Below are positions 9,229 through 19,356 of a stretch of DNA of 64,000 nucleotides, one piece after another. The position numbers were made by a program, and so were the translations under genes. A model generated the notes under the pieces. It had not been told where the DNA came from, made no database searches, and was given only the letters and a program-made list of their open reading frames with translations. The stretch is from Shewanella nanhaiensis (GTDB taxonomy: Bacteria > Pseudomonadota > Gammaproteobacteria > Enterobacterales > Shewanellaceae): the NCBI RefSeq assembly GCF_019457885.1, contig NZ_JAHZST010000002.1:310001-374000 (forward strand). The letters are read 5' to 3'. Positions within the stretch are counted from its first letter, which is position 1. Each line of letters opens with the position of its first letter.

Positions 9229-12135
9229 ATGCCCTTTTCCTTAGGTCAACGCTGGATAAGTGACACAGAATCTGAACTCGGTTTAGGTACTGTTGTGGCT
9301 GTGGAAGGCCGTATGGTCACCGTGATGTTTCCAGCAACAGATGAGAACCGTATGTTCTCTCGAGCCGATGCGCCGTTAACACGTGTTATTTTTAATCCGG
9401 GCGATAAAGCTGAAAGCCATGAAGGCTGGAGTTTGACCGTTAGTGAAGTTGAAGAGAAAGATAATCTAATTATCTATCATGGCATTCATGATGAAACTGG
9501 TGAGCAGGTCAGCTTAAGAGAGACCCTGTTAAACCACAATATTCGTTTCAATAAGCCACAAGACAGATTGTTTGCGGGACAGATCGATCGTCTCGAGCGA
9601 TTTGGTATTCGTTACCAGTGCCAGCAACTAAGACACAAGCTCGCCACCTCAGACATGCTAGGTCTACAAGGTCCTAGAGTCGGCCTAATCCCTCACCAGC
9701 AGTGGATCGCCCATGAGGTGGGTCGTCGCTTTGCACCAAGGGTGTTACTCGCCGATGAGGTGGGCTTAGGTAAGACTATCGAAGCGGGCCTGATCATTCA
9801 TCAGCAGCTACTAACTGGCCGCGCTGAGCGTATCTTAGTGATAGTACCAGACACACTTCGCCATCAATGGCTGGTTGAGATGCTTCGCCGCTTCAACCTT
9901 AAGTTTTCTGTTTTTGATGAAGACAGATGTGTCGAAGCTTACGCCGATAACGACAACCCTTTCTACACTGAGCAGCTGGTAATCTGCTCACTTGAGCTGC
10001 TCCGTAAGAAACGACGCTTAGACCAAGCACTCGCTGCTGACTGGGATCTTATGGTTGTCGACGAAGCTCATCATTTAGAGTGGACGGAAGAGGCACCAAG
10101 TCGCGCCTATCGCATAGTCGAAGCACTCAGTGAAGAGATCCCTGGCGTACTGTTACTGACAGCAACGCCAGATCAACTCGGTCATCAGAGTCATTTTGCT
10201 CGCCTGCGCCTGCTCGATCCTGATCGCTTCTACGATTATGAGGCTTTCCTCAAGGAGGAAGCCAACTACGCAGATATCGCCAGCACCGCAGATGCATTAG
10301 CAGGCAATGAGCCGCTTTCACAGGAGGTTATTGATAATCTCAAGGCTCAGCTAGCTGAAAAAGATATCACAGCGGCTACCGACATTATTCAAGCGACTGA
10401 CGCTGATGTTGACCAGCAGCAGGCTGCCCGTGATGCGCTACTCCAAGACCTGTTAGACAGACACGGAACTGGACGTGTGCTCTATCGTAACAGTCGCGCC
10501 TCAGTAAAAGGCTTCCCGACACGTATCTTCAATCAATATCCACAGAAGATGCCTGCACAATATGTGACCGCTGCACGTGTGGGCGCTATGATGAATGGCC
10601 ATCTAGATACAGCAGGGAAAGTTAAACAGGCACTAAGCCCTGAGAAAATATACCAAGAGTTTGAGAGCTCAAGTGCAAGTTGGTGGAAGTTTGACCCTCG
10701 CGTTGACTGGCTTATCGATTTCTTAAAAGAGAACCGCAGAGAGAAGGTACTTATTATCGCCAGTCAGGCGGAAACAGCCCTAAGCTTGGAAGAGGCACTG
10801 CGTACCCGTGAAGGTATACAGGCGACAGTGTTCCATGAAGGGATGTCGATTATCGAACGTGATAAGGCCGGCGCTTACTTTGCTCAAGAAACAGGTGGAG
10901 CTCAAGCCCTTATCTGTTCAGAGATAGGCTCAGAAGGGCGTAACTTCCAGTTCGCTAGCCAGTTGATCTTATTCGATCTACCGTTAAACCCTGATCTACT
11001 CGAGCAACGTATCGGTCGCTTGGATCGTATCGGTCAGAACAATGATGTCTCTATCCATGTGCCATACCTTGAAGATACAGCGCAAGAGTCTCTTATGCAG
11101 TGGTATCACAAGGGATTGAATGCCTTTGAGCAGACCTGTCCAAGTGGTCATATTCTGTTTAATGAGTTTTCAGAGTCACTGCTCAACGTCTTAATAAGCC
11201 AAGATAAAGCGGTACTAGAGCAGATTTTAAGTGACACCCAAACCCGCTATGCAGAGCTAAAGTCTGTGATGGAGCAAGGTCGCGATAAGTTACTTGAGAT
11301 AAACTCTCACGGTGGCGAGCGAGCTAATAAGCTAGTCAATGCCTTAGCCGAGCGCGATGAAGATACCAACCTTATCGGTTCGGTTATTCGTCTGTGGGAT
11401 ATTATCGGTGTAGAGCAGGAAGATAGCGGCGAAAACGCCATTGTGCTTCGCCCGAGCGAGCATATGATGTTCCCAACCTATCCAGGCCTACCGGAAGATG
11501 GCATTACTGTCACTTTCGACAGAGAGATGGCGCTTTCCCGTGATGATATCGCCCTTATCACCCAGGAGCACCCACTGGTGCAAACGGGCTTAGATCTGAT
11601 CACCTCATCGGAAACCGGCACCACAAGCGTAGCAGTGTTGAAAAACAAGTCTCTGCCTGCTGGCACGATATTTCTTGAGCTGATCTACATGGCTGATGCT
11701 TCTGCTCCTAAGTCGAGCCAGCTATACCGTTATCTGCCACCGACACCAGTGCGTGTCCTGCTGGATAAAAATGGCAATAACTTAGCCGATAACGTCAATT
11801 ACGAGAGTTTTAATAAACAGCTAAGCGCCGTGAACCGTCATATTGCCAGCAAGCTGGTCAATGCATCACAAGCGGTACTGCACCCTCTGTTTGCCAAAGG
11901 TGAAGAGTTTGCATCTAGCGAATTAGCCTTACTGACTGAAAGCTCGCGCGCTAAAATGACCACGCAACTTAACGGTGAGCTGGAGCGTTTAGAGGCATTA
12001 AAAGCGGTTAATCCAAATATTCGTGATGAGGAGCTAGCGCACCTACGCGAGCAGATGGTAGAGCTTAACGGCTACCTAGACGGAGCCGTATTACAGCTCG
12101 ATGCTATACGTTTAGTGTTGGTTAGCCACGCATAA
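9229..12135 (+). CDS. rapA: RNA polymerase-associated ATPase RapA (HepA)
   Basis: A Swi2/Snf2-family ATPase that binds RNA polymerase and promotes its recycling during transcription. The protein is 968 aa, the length of the E. coli protein. The N-terminal Tudor-like region ([15 protein letters not shown]) is followed by helicase motif I DEVGLGKT (Lys near 182), the DEAH box (VVDEAHH near 277), and the C-terminal lobe with GSEGRNFQF and the motif VI region [11 protein letters not shown]. The C-terminal RapA-specific domain is complete. The ribosome site before the ATG is weak. The gene has its own promoter and leader and ends at a strong terminator. Confidence 0.97.
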   Translation: MPFSLGQRWISDTESELGLGTVVAVEGRMVTVMFPATDENRMFSRADAPLTRVIFNPGDKAESHEGWSLTVSEVEEKDNLIIYHGIHDETGEQVSLRETLLNHNIRFNKPQDRLFAGQIDRLERFGIRYQCQQLRHKLATSDMLGLQGPRVGLIPHQQWIAHEVGRRFAPRVLLADEVGLGKTIEAGLIIHQQLLTGRAERILVIVPDTLRHQWLVEMLRRFNLKFSVFDEDRCVEAYADNDNPFYTEQLVICSLELLRKKRRLDQALAADWDLMVVDEAHHLEWTEEAPSRAYRIVEALSEEIPGVLLLTATPDQLGHQSHFARLRLLDPDRFYDYEAFLKEEANYADIASTADALAGNEPLSQEVIDNLKAQLAEKDITAATDIIQATDADVDQQQAARDALLQDLLDRHGTGRVLYRNSRASVKGFPTRIFNQYPQKMPAQYVTAARVGAMMNGHLDTAGKVKQALSPEKIYQEFESSSASWWKFDPRVDWLIDFLKENRREKVLIIASQAETALSLEEALRTREGIQATVFHEGMSIIERDKAGAYFAQETGGAQALICSEIGSEGRNFQFASQLILFDLPLNPDLLEQRIGRLDRIGQNNDVSIHVPYLEDTAQESLMQWYHKGLNAFEQTCPSGHILFNEFSESLLNVLISQDKAVLEQILSDTQTRYAELKSVMEQGRDKLLEINSHGGERANKLVNALAERDEDTNLIGSVIRLWDIIGVEQEDSGENAIVLRPSEHMMFPTYPGLPEDGITVTFDREMALSRDDIALITQEHPLVQTGLDLITSSETGTTSVAVLKNKSLPAGTIFLELIYMADASAPKSSQLYRYLPPTPVRVLLDKNGNNLADNVNYESFNKQLSAVNRHIASKLVNASQAVLHPLFAKGEEFASSELALLTESSRAKMTTQLNGELERLEALKAVNPNIRDEELAHLREQMVELNGYLDGAVLQLDAIRLVLVSHA

Positions 12136-12155
12136 TTAGTTTTCCCTCGCTTTCT

Positions 12156-12190
12156 AAAGCCCCATAACTAAATAGTTTTGGGGCTTTTTT
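12156..12190 (+). terminator. Rho-independent terminator of rapA
   Basis: AAAGCCCCA pairs with TTGGGGCTTT and is followed by a run of T residues, 20 bp after the rapA stop codon. Confidence 0.85.
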
Positions 12191-12254
12191 ATTGCCTATT
12201 CGATACTCTATACTTAACCTACTCGCACAGTTGACCCACGTAAGAAGCTTTTCG

Positions 12255-13148
12255 ATGAATCTTAGCCACGCCCTCAGTCTCCTCTCTAGATACATCTTAT
12301 CTATAGGCGCTCTTACCTTTGCAGTAAGCAGTGCAGGCTTGGCTGCCGAACCTAACTCAAGCAATCCAAAGTACAGCTACCTTCCAAATGAGGAGGTGAT
12401 CTCCATCGATGTAGGCCAACAAAAATCAGAGGTTTTGGTACGCAGCTGGATGGGGAAAAAGAAGCTAGGTGCAGCCATCATCTTCTCTAACCCGGGAATG
12501 ACAGCCGATTCAGCGGGATTACAGGCTTTCTTAAGACGTGAGCTCCCCCATACAGGCTGGGCCAGTATCGCTATCACGCCACCCAATAAGGTATCCACAC
12601 CTAACTTTGCCACCTCTCCTGAAGAGGTGTCAAAAGCGGGTGAGGGAAACAATGACAAGGATGGTAGTGAGCGGGTACCTCAATACTCGAAGGAGCAGTG
12701 GGTCAAGATCCGAGAAAAGCAGGAGGAGTTTATTGTTAATACAATGAATAAGCTCGATGAGATAGGCTCTCCCTACCAAGGTAAGCGAATTCTTATCACC
12801 ACAGACCAAGGAGCCGGATTTGTTATCTCAATGCTGAGCAGGAGCAAGCTGCCTAAACCTGACATATTAGTGCTCATCAACCCCTTTATGAGCACTAGGA
12901 CAGAAAATATGGCGCTACCTAAACAGCTGGCTGAACTGGATATTCCAATACTGGATATTCAATCTTCAGATGGCCATTATGCCTCTCAAGAAACCGTGAC
13001 TGAGCGCCGGTTACTCTCCCCTCACAATGAGCCCTATCGTTATAGTCAACAACTGATGCAGCTTAACCTGAATCAGGCTGGTGCCTGGCAAACCTGTTTA
13101 GATCTGATAGAAGCCTTTGCCCACCGTATCAATAAGGCCTACCCATAA
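12255..13148 (+). CDS. Exported DUF3530 family protein (alpha/beta-hydrolase-like)
   Basis: The chosen ATG begins a signal peptide (hydrophobic stretch LLSRYILSIGALTFAVSSAGLAA) of a protein of about 297 aa. The body matches DUF3530: IIFSNPGMTADSAGL near the start, then the YSKEQWVKIREKQEEF region, and a late segment (LDIPILDIQSSDGHYAS) like the acid/His part of alpha/beta hydrolases. A clear nucleophile elbow is missing, so enzymatic activity is uncertain. A longer frame begins at a TTG at 12192, but that start overlaps the rapA terminator and lacks a signal sequence. The function of the family is unknown. Confidence 0.8.
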   Translation: MNLSHALSLLSRYILSIGALTFAVSSAGLAAEPNSSNPKYSYLPNEEVISIDVGQQKSEVLVRSWMGKKKLGAAIIFSNPGMTADSAGLQAFLRRELPHTGWASIAITPPNKVSTPNFATSPEEVSKAGEGNNDKDGSERVPQYSKEQWVKIREKQEEFIVNTMNKLDEIGSPYQGKRILITTDQGAGFVISMLSRSKLPKPDILVLINPFMSTRTENMALPKQLAELDIPILDIQSSDGHYASQETVTERRLLSPHNEPYRYSQQLMQLNLNQAGAWQTCLDLIEAFAHRINKAYP

Positions 13149-13167
13149 TCTCAATCAACTATTGCGA

Positions 13168-13665
13168 TTACTTTTTATCTTTAGTGAGCATCAAGGCTAA
13201 AGCTACAAGCACGATAATCACTCCCATATAGAGAAGTTCCAGCATGCTCTGGGGCTTCATCTCGATAAAATAGGAGAACAGTTTGATGATTAACATCATC
13301 AAGATCACTTTACCGAGTTTACTCTTAAGAGAATCGATACTGCTGATCACTAAGATCTTTCCGGCAGCCTTGCTCTTCTCTGCAACTTCCAAATTGTTGA
13401 TAAAGAGCTCATAGAGACCAAAGGCAAAAATCAATAATACCGCTCCAAGTAGGAAGGTATCTAAGATCTCAACCACCACCATAACCAGATCGTTTCTTAT
13501 CTCATGGCTGCCAGTGAGAATATAGCTCCAGATAAGATCCAGCATATGAATCACATCTTTTAAGCCCATGATAAAGATGACAAATGCAGCTACAATACAG
13601 GCTAACACGCCTAACATGACCGAGAGTCGACTGCTCCATAGCACGCGCTCAAATAGGTTTCTCAT
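13168..13665 (-). CDS. YqhA family inner-membrane protein (UPF0114)
   Basis: A 165-aa protein with about four membrane helices: LSVMLGVLACIVAAFVIFIMG, ILDTFLLGAVLLIFAFGLYELF, VILMMLIIKLFSYFIE and MGVIIVLVALALML. The opening FERVLWSSRLSV and the middle LFINNLE segment are typical of the UPF0114/YqhA family. Its role is not established. It converges on the DUF3530 gene with only 19 bp between stops, and I see no strong terminator there. Confidence 0.85.
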   Translation of the reverse strand: MRNLFERVLWSSRLSVMLGVLACIVAAFVIFIMGLKDVIHMLDLIWSYILTGSHEIRNDLVMVVVEILDTFLLGAVLLIFAFGLYELFINNLEVAEKSKAAGKILVISSIDSLKSKLGKVILMMLIIKLFSYFIEMKPQSMLELLYMGVIIVLVALALMLTKDKK

Positions 13666-13798
13666 AAGTAAAACAGTCCATGACAGAGTAAAATTGAGCC
13701 GATCTTAATCACTATTATCTCTTTGACCATAATCAAACAAAAAGAGTGTGATCGAACTCACTACCAAAGCGATGTTATTTCAGTTAGGTGATCGATAT

Positions 13799-14623
13799 TC
13801 ACCAGCCAGATTGGCGAACTCGATACTCAGATTTAGGTTCAACCCCCTTTGCATCTTGACTGTTTCGCTTAGCAGCAATGACTCTATTTTTCCCCATAAG
13901 CAGCCGAATCTGACTGATTGATTCCCGAGACAGAAGCTGTCTGACACTGGCTGTCCAGCTCTTGTTAATGCTCATCTTAATAGCGGCATTGGCATCGGGA
14001 GAGGTACAACTAATCTCTTCGGCTAACTCTTTGGCCCGTGCCATAGGTGATTGAGCGACTTCAGTCACTAAGCCGACTTCGAGGGATTCTTGCGCCGATA
14101 AAACCTTAGCCGTCATGGTCAGCAACATGGCTCTGTCTTTACCCACCAACTCCCTCAGTGATATTAACCCCGCCATATCAGGAACCAGCCCCCATTTGGC
14201 TTCCATAATCGAAAGTTTAGCCTCGGGTGATACAAGCCTAATATCTGCACCAAGCGCAATCTGCATTCCACCACCGAAACAGCAGCCTTCAATAACGGCA
14301 ATCACAGGTATCGGCAACGCTCGCCAACCACAAGAGACCCTCTGAGCAAGGTTGGCATTACCTGGTAGCCACTTAAACAGTAGGCCAACAGCTTGTAGCG
14401 GGGAGTTCATAACGCTTTTTACATCAAGTCCCGAACTAAAGTTACCTTCAGCGCCCGATAAAATAACTAACTTCACAGCGCGATCTTTTTTCAACTCAGA
14501 GATAACACTATCTATCTCTTTAAACATCTGATAATTAATTGCATTATATTTATCAGGGCGAGTCAACGTGACATACGCAACTCCCTTTTCTATCTCTAGT
14601 TGTACAAATTCCCGCCTCATCAT
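13799..14623 (-). CDS. Crotonase/enoyl-CoA hydratase-isomerase family protein
   Basis: The 274-aa protein carries the crotonase fold signatures: RPDKYNAINYQMF near the start, the first oxyanion segment SGAEGNFSSGLDVKSV, and the second oxyanion segment IEGCCFGGGMQIALGADIRL. The family uses acyl-CoA thioesters for hydration, isomerisation or related reactions. The position equivalent to the second catalytic Glu of hydratases falls in EAKWGLVPDMAG, where Asp and Met occupy the loop, so isomerase or another activity is possible. The chosen start has a GGGAG site before two adjacent ATG codons; an upstream ATG adds six residues. It stands alone. Confidence 0.85.
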   Translation of the reverse strand: MMRREFVQLEIEKGVAYVTLTRPDKYNAINYQMFKEIDSVISELKKDRAVKLVILSGAEGNFSSGLDVKSVMNSPLQAVGLLFKWLPGNANLAQRVSCGWRALPIPVIAVIEGCCFGGGMQIALGADIRLVSPEAKLSIMEAKWGLVPDMAGLISLRELVGKDRAMLLTMTAKVLSAQESLEVGLVTEVAQSPMARAKELAEEISCTSPDANAAIKMSINKSWTASVRQLLSRESISQIRLLMGKNRVIAAKRNSQDAKGVEPKSEYRVRQSGW

Positions 14624-14990
14624 GCTCTCCCTAATTAACACTGGTCAGTCCAGAAGCAAGATTAACATATTTGGCATATTTAACTAATAGAGATAACATA
14701 CAAAGAAAGTTTGACTATCGTCAAAAAAATGACATTATAATTAAGCCTTTCCGGTCATGGTGATAGACAATAGTGAGATCGAAAATGACAAGATAATTGT
14801 CTTTTCAAAATTTTTGTCCATAAAAATAAAATAACAGCGACGTTAATGAGAAGAGATTTATAAGATTTCACTTAGATTGAACTCTAAAAACAAAAACAAA
14901 AACTGCAATATTTTTCATCGATTGAACGGGCGAGTTCACTAATAAGTGTTATCTTTGAATATATGGGCAGATTAGGATGTTAATAGAAAA
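14624..14990 (+). promoter_or_regulatory. Intergenic region with a candidate promoter for the receiver-CheC gene
   Basis: TTGACT (14711-14716) is followed by TATAAT (14736-14741) with a long 19-bp spacer, or by CATTAT with 16 bp. TTGAC and GTCAA form an inverted repeat at 14711-14724 overlapping the -35 element, a possible regulator site. The remaining 250 bp up to the ATG are AT-rich, with no gene or clear structure. Confidence 0.4.
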
Positions 14991-15986
14991 ATGCCAATCC
15001 CAGTACTCATATGTGACGATTCAGCGCTTGCCAGAAAGCAGATGGCCAGAACACTCCCTAAAGAGTGGGAGGTCGATATTACCTTTGCTAATAATGGTGC
15101 AGAGGGGATCGAAGCGATTAAAGCCGGTAAAGGCGAAGTGGTTTTTCTCGATCTCAATATGCCGGTTATGGATGGCTATGAAGTTTTAGAGATCATTCAA
15201 AGAGAAGATCTTCCCGCGCTCGTTATCGTTGTCTCAGGCGACATTCAGATCAAGGCACATGAAAGAGTTAAAGCACTAGGTGCATTAGACTTTATTCAGA
15301 AACCTGTCAGTGCCGATGCCATCAGCAATATTCTTCAAGAGTATGGGATCTTAACCATAGCCCTAGGTGAAGGCGTGGCTGATAGCCCAATGATCAAGGT
15401 TGATCTTCGTGATGCCTGTCAAGAGATCGCGAATGTTGCAATGGGACGCGCCGCCGATCTACTCGCCAAACTGCTTGATGTTTTCGTTCTACTCCCCATC
15501 CCTAATGTTAATGTTCTCGAAGTTAGCGAGCTCACCATGACGCTAAAAGCCACAGAGGAGCATAGTAAAGTGTCTGCACTCTGTCAGGGCTTTATCGGCG
15601 CAGGCATCGCGGGAGAGGCACTGTTGCTATTCCATGACTCCTCATTTAAAGATATGGCAAAACTCATGGGACTCGCGAACCCAGAAGATACCAACACAGA
15701 GATGGAGGTGATGATAGATACAGGCAATGTATTGATCGGCGCTTTCCTCAACGGGATCTCTGAACAGCTTCATATGAAGTTCAGCCAGAGCCACCCTGTT
15801 GTACTAGGTCGTCACTGCACCGTAAACGATCTTATCCATGATAATTCAGAAAAGTGGTCTAGAACATTAGCGATGGAGATCAACTATCGAATCGAAGATC
15901 ATGATATTCAGTGCGATCTTCTCCTACTGTTTACTGAAGACTCACTACCGACGCTTAATTTTAAGCTCGGCTACCTGTTAGAATAA
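14991..15986 (+). CDS. Response regulator with C-terminal CheC-like phosphatase domain
   Basis: A cytoplasmic 331-aa protein. Residues 1-120 form a canonical receiver: acidic pair D9/D10, phospho-acceptor D54 in VVFLDLNMPVMDG, VVSGD, and Lys in FIQKPVS. Residues about 135-320 form a CheC/FliY/CheX-type domain with its two phosphatase helices, DACQEIANVAMGRAADLL and DTGNVLIGAFLNGISEQL. The usual acidic residue plus Asn is kept in both (E/N and D/N). CheC domains dephosphorylate CheY-like receivers, so the output may be phosphatase activity on another receiver or on its own. The gene lies 13 bp before a diguanylate cyclase gene and is surely cotranscribed with it. Confidence 0.9.
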   Translation: MPIPVLICDDSALARKQMARTLPKEWEVDITFANNGAEGIEAIKAGKGEVVFLDLNMPVMDGYEVLEIIQREDLPALVIVVSGDIQIKAHERVKALGALDFIQKPVSADAISNILQEYGILTIALGEGVADSPMIKVDLRDACQEIANVAMGRAADLLAKLLDVFVLLPIPNVNVLEVSELTMTLKATEEHSKVSALCQGFIGAGIAGEALLLFHDSSFKDMAKLMGLANPEDTNTEMEVMIDTGNVLIGAFLNGISEQLHMKFSQSHPVVLGRHCTVNDLIHDNSEKWSRTLAMEINYRIEDHDIQCDLLLLFTEDSLPTLNFKLGYLLE

Positions 15987-15999
15987 GTTGGATTAGTTT

Positions 16000-16962
16000 A
16001 TGTCACATGACCAAAGCGCAATGAACGAACTCCACTGGCTGATCGATATGGTTCAGACCATTGAGGTCGGCTTAGTCGTCCTTGATAAGAACTTTAATAT
16101 CCAGCTTTGGAACGGATTTATGGAGAACCATAGCGGTATCTCTCCTAACTCCATTAAAGATAAGAACCTGTTCGAACAGTTCGACGATCTCCCATCCACC
16201 TGGTTAAAACAGAAGATGGAATCGGTATTTCTCCTTAAAAACCGTGCCTTTATTAGCTGGGAGCAGCGTCCATACATCTTTAAGTTTAAAAACTACCGCC
16301 CCATCACAGGTCGAGCAGACTTCATGTACCAAAATGTCACCCTGCTCCCACTCTCATCACTGACAGGCCAGATAACCCATATAAGTATGATCGTCTATGA
16401 TGTTACCGATGTGGCTATCAATAGATTGCAACTCAAAGGCGCCAATGAGCGTTTAGAGTACTTAAGTCAAACCGACGGGCTCACCCAGCTACATAATCGC
16501 CGTCACTGGCAACAGTGCATGCAGAGAGAGTTTGACAGGCATGCTCGCTACGGTGATGAAACCAGTTTAGTCATGTTTGATATCGATGACTTTAAGAAGG
16601 TGAATGACAACTACGGTCATACTATCGGTGATAAAGTGATTCAACATATCTCCCACCTCCTAAAACAATCTTTACGAGAAACCGATTGTGCAGGTCGTTA
16701 CGGTGGTGAAGAGTTCTCTGTGGTACTTGCTAAAACCTCAGCAACCGATGCTCTTCAATTTGCCGAACGACTGAGGAAGAAGATCGAGGAGACCGCACTC
16801 GTCTATGAAGATCAAACCATTAATGTCACGGTTAGCATCGGAATATGTGATATCCAAGATGAGTTAGAGAACAGCGGCCAGTGGCTTAATTATGCCGATG
16901 AAGCTCTCTACACCGCCAAAGAGACAGGACGAAATAAGTGCGTTATCTATAAACAGGAGTAA
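16000..16962 (+). CDS. PAS-GGDEF diguanylate cyclase
   Basis: A 320-aa cytoplasmic protein that should make c-di-GMP from two GTP. An N-terminal PAS-like region (VDKN-type start IEVGLVVLDKNFNIQLWNGFMENHSG, in parts) spans about 1-135. The GGDEF domain begins at TDGLTQLHNRRHW and has an intact GGEEF at 235-239. The RxxD inhibitory site (RETD) sits exactly five residues before it, so product inhibition is expected. Substrate-site motifs DIDDFKKVNDNYGH are complete. It is the second gene of a pair with the receiver-CheC protein, which probably controls it. Confidence 0.93.
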   Translation: MSHDQSAMNELHWLIDMVQTIEVGLVVLDKNFNIQLWNGFMENHSGISPNSIKDKNLFEQFDDLPSTWLKQKMESVFLLKNRAFISWEQRPYIFKFKNYRPITGRADFMYQNVTLLPLSSLTGQITHISMIVYDVTDVAINRLQLKGANERLEYLSQTDGLTQLHNRRHWQQCMQREFDRHARYGDETSLVMFDIDDFKKVNDNYGHTIGDKVIQHISHLLKQSLRETDCAGRYGGEEFSVVLAKTSATDALQFAERLRKKIEETALVYEDQTINVTVSIGICDIQDELENSGQWLNYADEALYTAKETGRNKCVIYKQE

Positions 16963-16981
16963 TCAGTTGTGGATACTCAAT

Positions 16982-17013
16982 AAAAATGCCCATCTTGACG
17001 GGCATTTTTGTTT
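16982..17013 (+). terminator. Rho-independent terminator of the receiver-CheC/GGDEF operon
   Basis: AAAAATGCCC and GGGCATTTTT form a 10-bp stem with an 8-nt loop and a T-rich tail, 20 bp past the stop codon. Confidence 0.85.
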
Positions 17014-17030
17014 ATAATTCAACCTATCAT

Positions 17031-17044
17031 ATACCAATTGGTAT
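17031..17044. repeat. Perfect 14-bp palindrome of the ATACCAAT family
   Basis: ATACCAATTGGTAT is a perfect palindrome made of the same ATACCAAT end sequence seen in the inverted repeats of the element at 3168-3433. Its last base is the last base of the rraB stop codon. Confidence 0.7.
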
Positions 17045-17478
17045 TAATGAAGAGATCTTTTACCTTGCTCTTCGAAGCCATCATCGTCTTCTTCAAAGTC
17101 GTCTTCACGGATCTCCATACCATCTTCATCGATAAAGTAGGTACCCCAACCGTCATAATCCACCTTCTGCTTAGCAGCTAGTAACAGCAGAGATTCACAT
17201 GCCTTATCCAGAAGCTCAACATCTAACAGATGATTAGCGATAGCATCGAAACAGTAGATAACTGAGCCATCTTCGAGCTCCATCTCTTCAGCATCACTGA
17301 CTTCAAAGCCTGCCTTAAATGCATCGACAGCCGCTTTTTCTAAACGGTCAAAGTTATTCGATGAGAAATGGTGTTCAATTGTGTACTCAGCATCAGGATG
17401 AGAACCATCATCTAAGATAGCTGTTACTATCTCCTGATTTTCTTGCTTCTGCGCCTTAAGTAAACGATCAATTGACAT
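17044..17478 (-). CDS. rraB: Ribonuclease E inhibitor RraB
   Basis: This 144-aa acidic protein matches RraB, which binds RNase E and modulates mRNA decay. Recognisable segments are [19 protein letters not shown], the middle [14 protein letters not shown], and [10 protein letters not shown] near the end. The tail is the usual run of Asp and Glu ([13 protein letters not shown]). The start was set at the ATG with a GGGAG site; a longer frame adds 13 residues without support. The stop codon TAA is fused to an ATACCAATTGGTAT palindrome. Confidence 0.92.
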   Translation of the reverse strand: MSIDRLLKAQKQENQEIVTAILDDGSHPDAEYTIEHHFSSNNFDRLEKAAVDAFKAGFEVSDAEEMELEDGSVIYCFDAIANHLLDVELLDKACESLLLLAAKQKVDYDGWGTYFIDEDGMEIREDDFEEDDDGFEEQGKRSLH

Positions 17479-17563
17479 AGATAACTCCCAATAAAAAAAT
17501 CTGCTGGGATTATACACCCAAGGTAAACCACTTCAAGCTTGCATTGGCAAGTACAGACACAAA

Positions 17564-17590
17564 AAAGCCCCCATAAAACGGAGGCTTTAT
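17564..17590 (-). terminator. Rho-independent terminator of plsC
   Basis: On the minus strand AAAGCCTCCG pairs with GGGGGCTTT (one mismatch) and runs into a T stretch, about 18 bp past the plsC stop codon. Confidence 0.8.
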
Positions 17591-17607
17591 CACTAAGCTG
17601 AACAGAG

Positions 17608-18330
17608 CTACTTAGCCATTAAGGCGGAGGCTTCCTGATCCAGCTGAGTTAACCGAGTCGACATCATTGCATGGATGCGTTTGGATAACTCTTTAACCTG
17701 AGATTTCGCCAACCCTTTTGTTTCAATAGGCTCCATCATCTCAATAATCACCACGCCATTATTCCAGCGATTCAACTTGATATGGCCTTGATTAGATGCC
17801 AATACAGGCACCATAGCCACACCAGCCTCTATGGCTGTATGAAAAGCCCCAGACTTGAATGGCAGTAGGCCTTTACCACGAGAGCGAGTGCCTTCGGGGA
17901 AGATCCAGATAGAGAGACACTTGTCTTTAATCTTCTTGGCAGTTTGCGCCATCGTTTCAAAGGCTCTACTACGGTTCTTTCTGTCGATAAGAATATTACC
18001 TGACAACCAGTAGATTTGACCAAAAAATGGAACCCAAGCCAAACTCTTCTTGCCTAAACTCACAGTCCCTTTAGGCACGGCTGCTGTGTGGGTAAACATA
18101 TCAAAATTATTTTGATGGTTTGCCAGAAACACACAAGGCTCAGTTGTCGCTACGTTTGCTTTACGTACAATAACCTTAATGCCTAATACAGGTGCTGCGT
18201 AGGAGAAAATTTTAGCGAACATGTGTACATTGTCACGATGTCTTGGCCTAATTAAACAAAAAAGACCACCAAAAACAAATGCTAGCAGCAACATTACTGC
18301 TAAAACTAACGATCTAAGGATTAAAAGCAC
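17608..18330 (-). CDS. plsC: 1-acyl-sn-glycerol-3-phosphate acyltransferase
   Basis: It transfers an acyl group to lysophosphatidic acid to make phosphatidic acid in phospholipid synthesis, at the inner membrane. The N terminus has a hydrophobic helix (residues 1-27). The catalytic HX4D motif is NHQNNFD (His72, Asp77), and the substrate-binding motif FPEGTRS lies at about 143-149. The 240-aa length is normal for PlsC. It is a single gene with its own terminator. The paralogue question (housekeeping PlsC or a second copy) cannot be settled here. Confidence 0.92.
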   Translation of the reverse strand: MLLILRSLVLAVMLLLAFVFGGLFCLIRPRHRDNVHMFAKIFSYAAPVLGIKVIVRKANVATTEPCVFLANHQNNFDMFTHTAAVPKGTVSLGKKSLAWVPFFGQIYWLSGNILIDRKNRSRAFETMAQTAKKIKDKCLSIWIFPEGTRSRGKGLLPFKSGAFHTAIEAGVAMVPVLASNQGHIKLNRWNNGVVIIEMMEPIETKGLAKSQVKELSKRIHAMMSTRLTQLDQEASALMAK

Positions 18331-18467
18331 AACTCACTCCCTCGGTACCAATGGCGACAGTATAGCCAGCAAGATGATACGACTCAATAAAATGTTTTTA
18401 CACTTGTAGCCTGAACGTTTATTACCCATCAGCATCGTCAAGCACTAGGGAGTGTAGTCGATCAATA

Positions 18468-19274
18468 TTAACCTTGGTTTAATTCCGGATTAATTTTTCT
18501 TGGTTTCTTTTCTGGCTGCGCTTTCCTACCCAAAACGAGTCTAAACAGAATGGTACTTATCGCCAAAGTGGCAACAATTGCCGCACCACTGGGAAGATCG
18601 AAACTCGCAGATAAGACCAACCCTGAGATATAACCAACAAGACCAACGGCATAAGCGGCCGGCAAACGGAACCTAGCTTGATACTTGTTAACAGCCAAAG
18701 CTGGCAAAATTAACGTACTAAAGACTAAATAGACCCCGACCAACTCAACTGAAAGCGTGATAACTAAGGCAAACATGATATAGAAACCACGTCCATCTAG
18801 CAGCGCAGGTTTAATCGAGATAAGCAGTAAAATACAGGCAGAAACACTCGCTGGCAGTATGAGTTGAGACCAGTTAACCCAGAGGATCTGACCCGACATC
18901 AATTGCTTCAACATCTCCGCTCCATGGGGGTCATTTGAGAGCAATAACATAGCAGCCACAGCCGCTAACACATAGAAACAACCAATAATCGCTTCTAACT
19001 CATCAGCCATTCGCTTCGATAACCATGCGATAAATCCCGCGCCAGCAAGCGCAAATAGTGCAGGCATCCACACGTGAGAATAGGGCAAATGTTCAATATC
19101 ATGGTTAAGGTGAGCCACTATTGCACCTAAAGCTGCAACTTGAGCGATCGCCAGATCGATAAAGATAATGCCACGTTTCAACACTTGCTGACCAAGTACC
19201 ACATGGGTAGACAAGACCAAAATCCCCGCAACAAAGGCGGGGAATAGGATTGAGAGTAAGTCAGTATCAAACAT
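18468..19274 (-). CDS. Metal ABC transporter permease, ABC-3 family (ZnuB-like)
   Basis: A 268-aa inner-membrane permease with about eight hydrophobic segments. The opening FPAFVAGILVLSTHVVLGQQVLKRG and the GIIFIDLAIAQVAALGA segment are typical of the ABC-3 (zinc/manganese/iron) family. It follows the substrate-binding protein gene by 82 bp on the same strand and should form the membrane part of that importer. No gene for the ATP-binding subunit lies between them or on either side, so the ATPase must be encoded elsewhere. Zinc is inferred from the His-rich partner, not shown by this gene itself. Confidence 0.88.
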   Translation of the reverse strand: MFDTDLLSILFPAFVAGILVLSTHVVLGQQVLKRGIIFIDLAIAQVAALGAIVAHLNHDIEHLPYSHVWMPALFALAGAGFIAWLSKRMADELEAIIGCFYVLAAVAAMLLLSNDPHGAEMLKQLMSGQILWVNWSQLILPASVSACILLLISIKPALLDGRGFYIMFALVITLSVELVGVYLVFSTLILPALAVNKYQARFRLPAAYAVGLVGYISGLVLSASFDLPSGAAIVATLAISTILFRLVLGRKAQPEKKPRKINPELNQG

Positions 19275-19356
19275 AATAAATACTCATAAAGTAAATAGAA
19301 TCGATCTCGGCCCAGATAGCACCGAGATCTAAACTAAGGGCTTATGCTAATTGGTA

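Noticed and set aside
12192..12254. N-terminal extension of the DUF3530 gene from a TTG
   Set aside because: It begins right at the rapA terminator and would place a signal peptide inside the protein.
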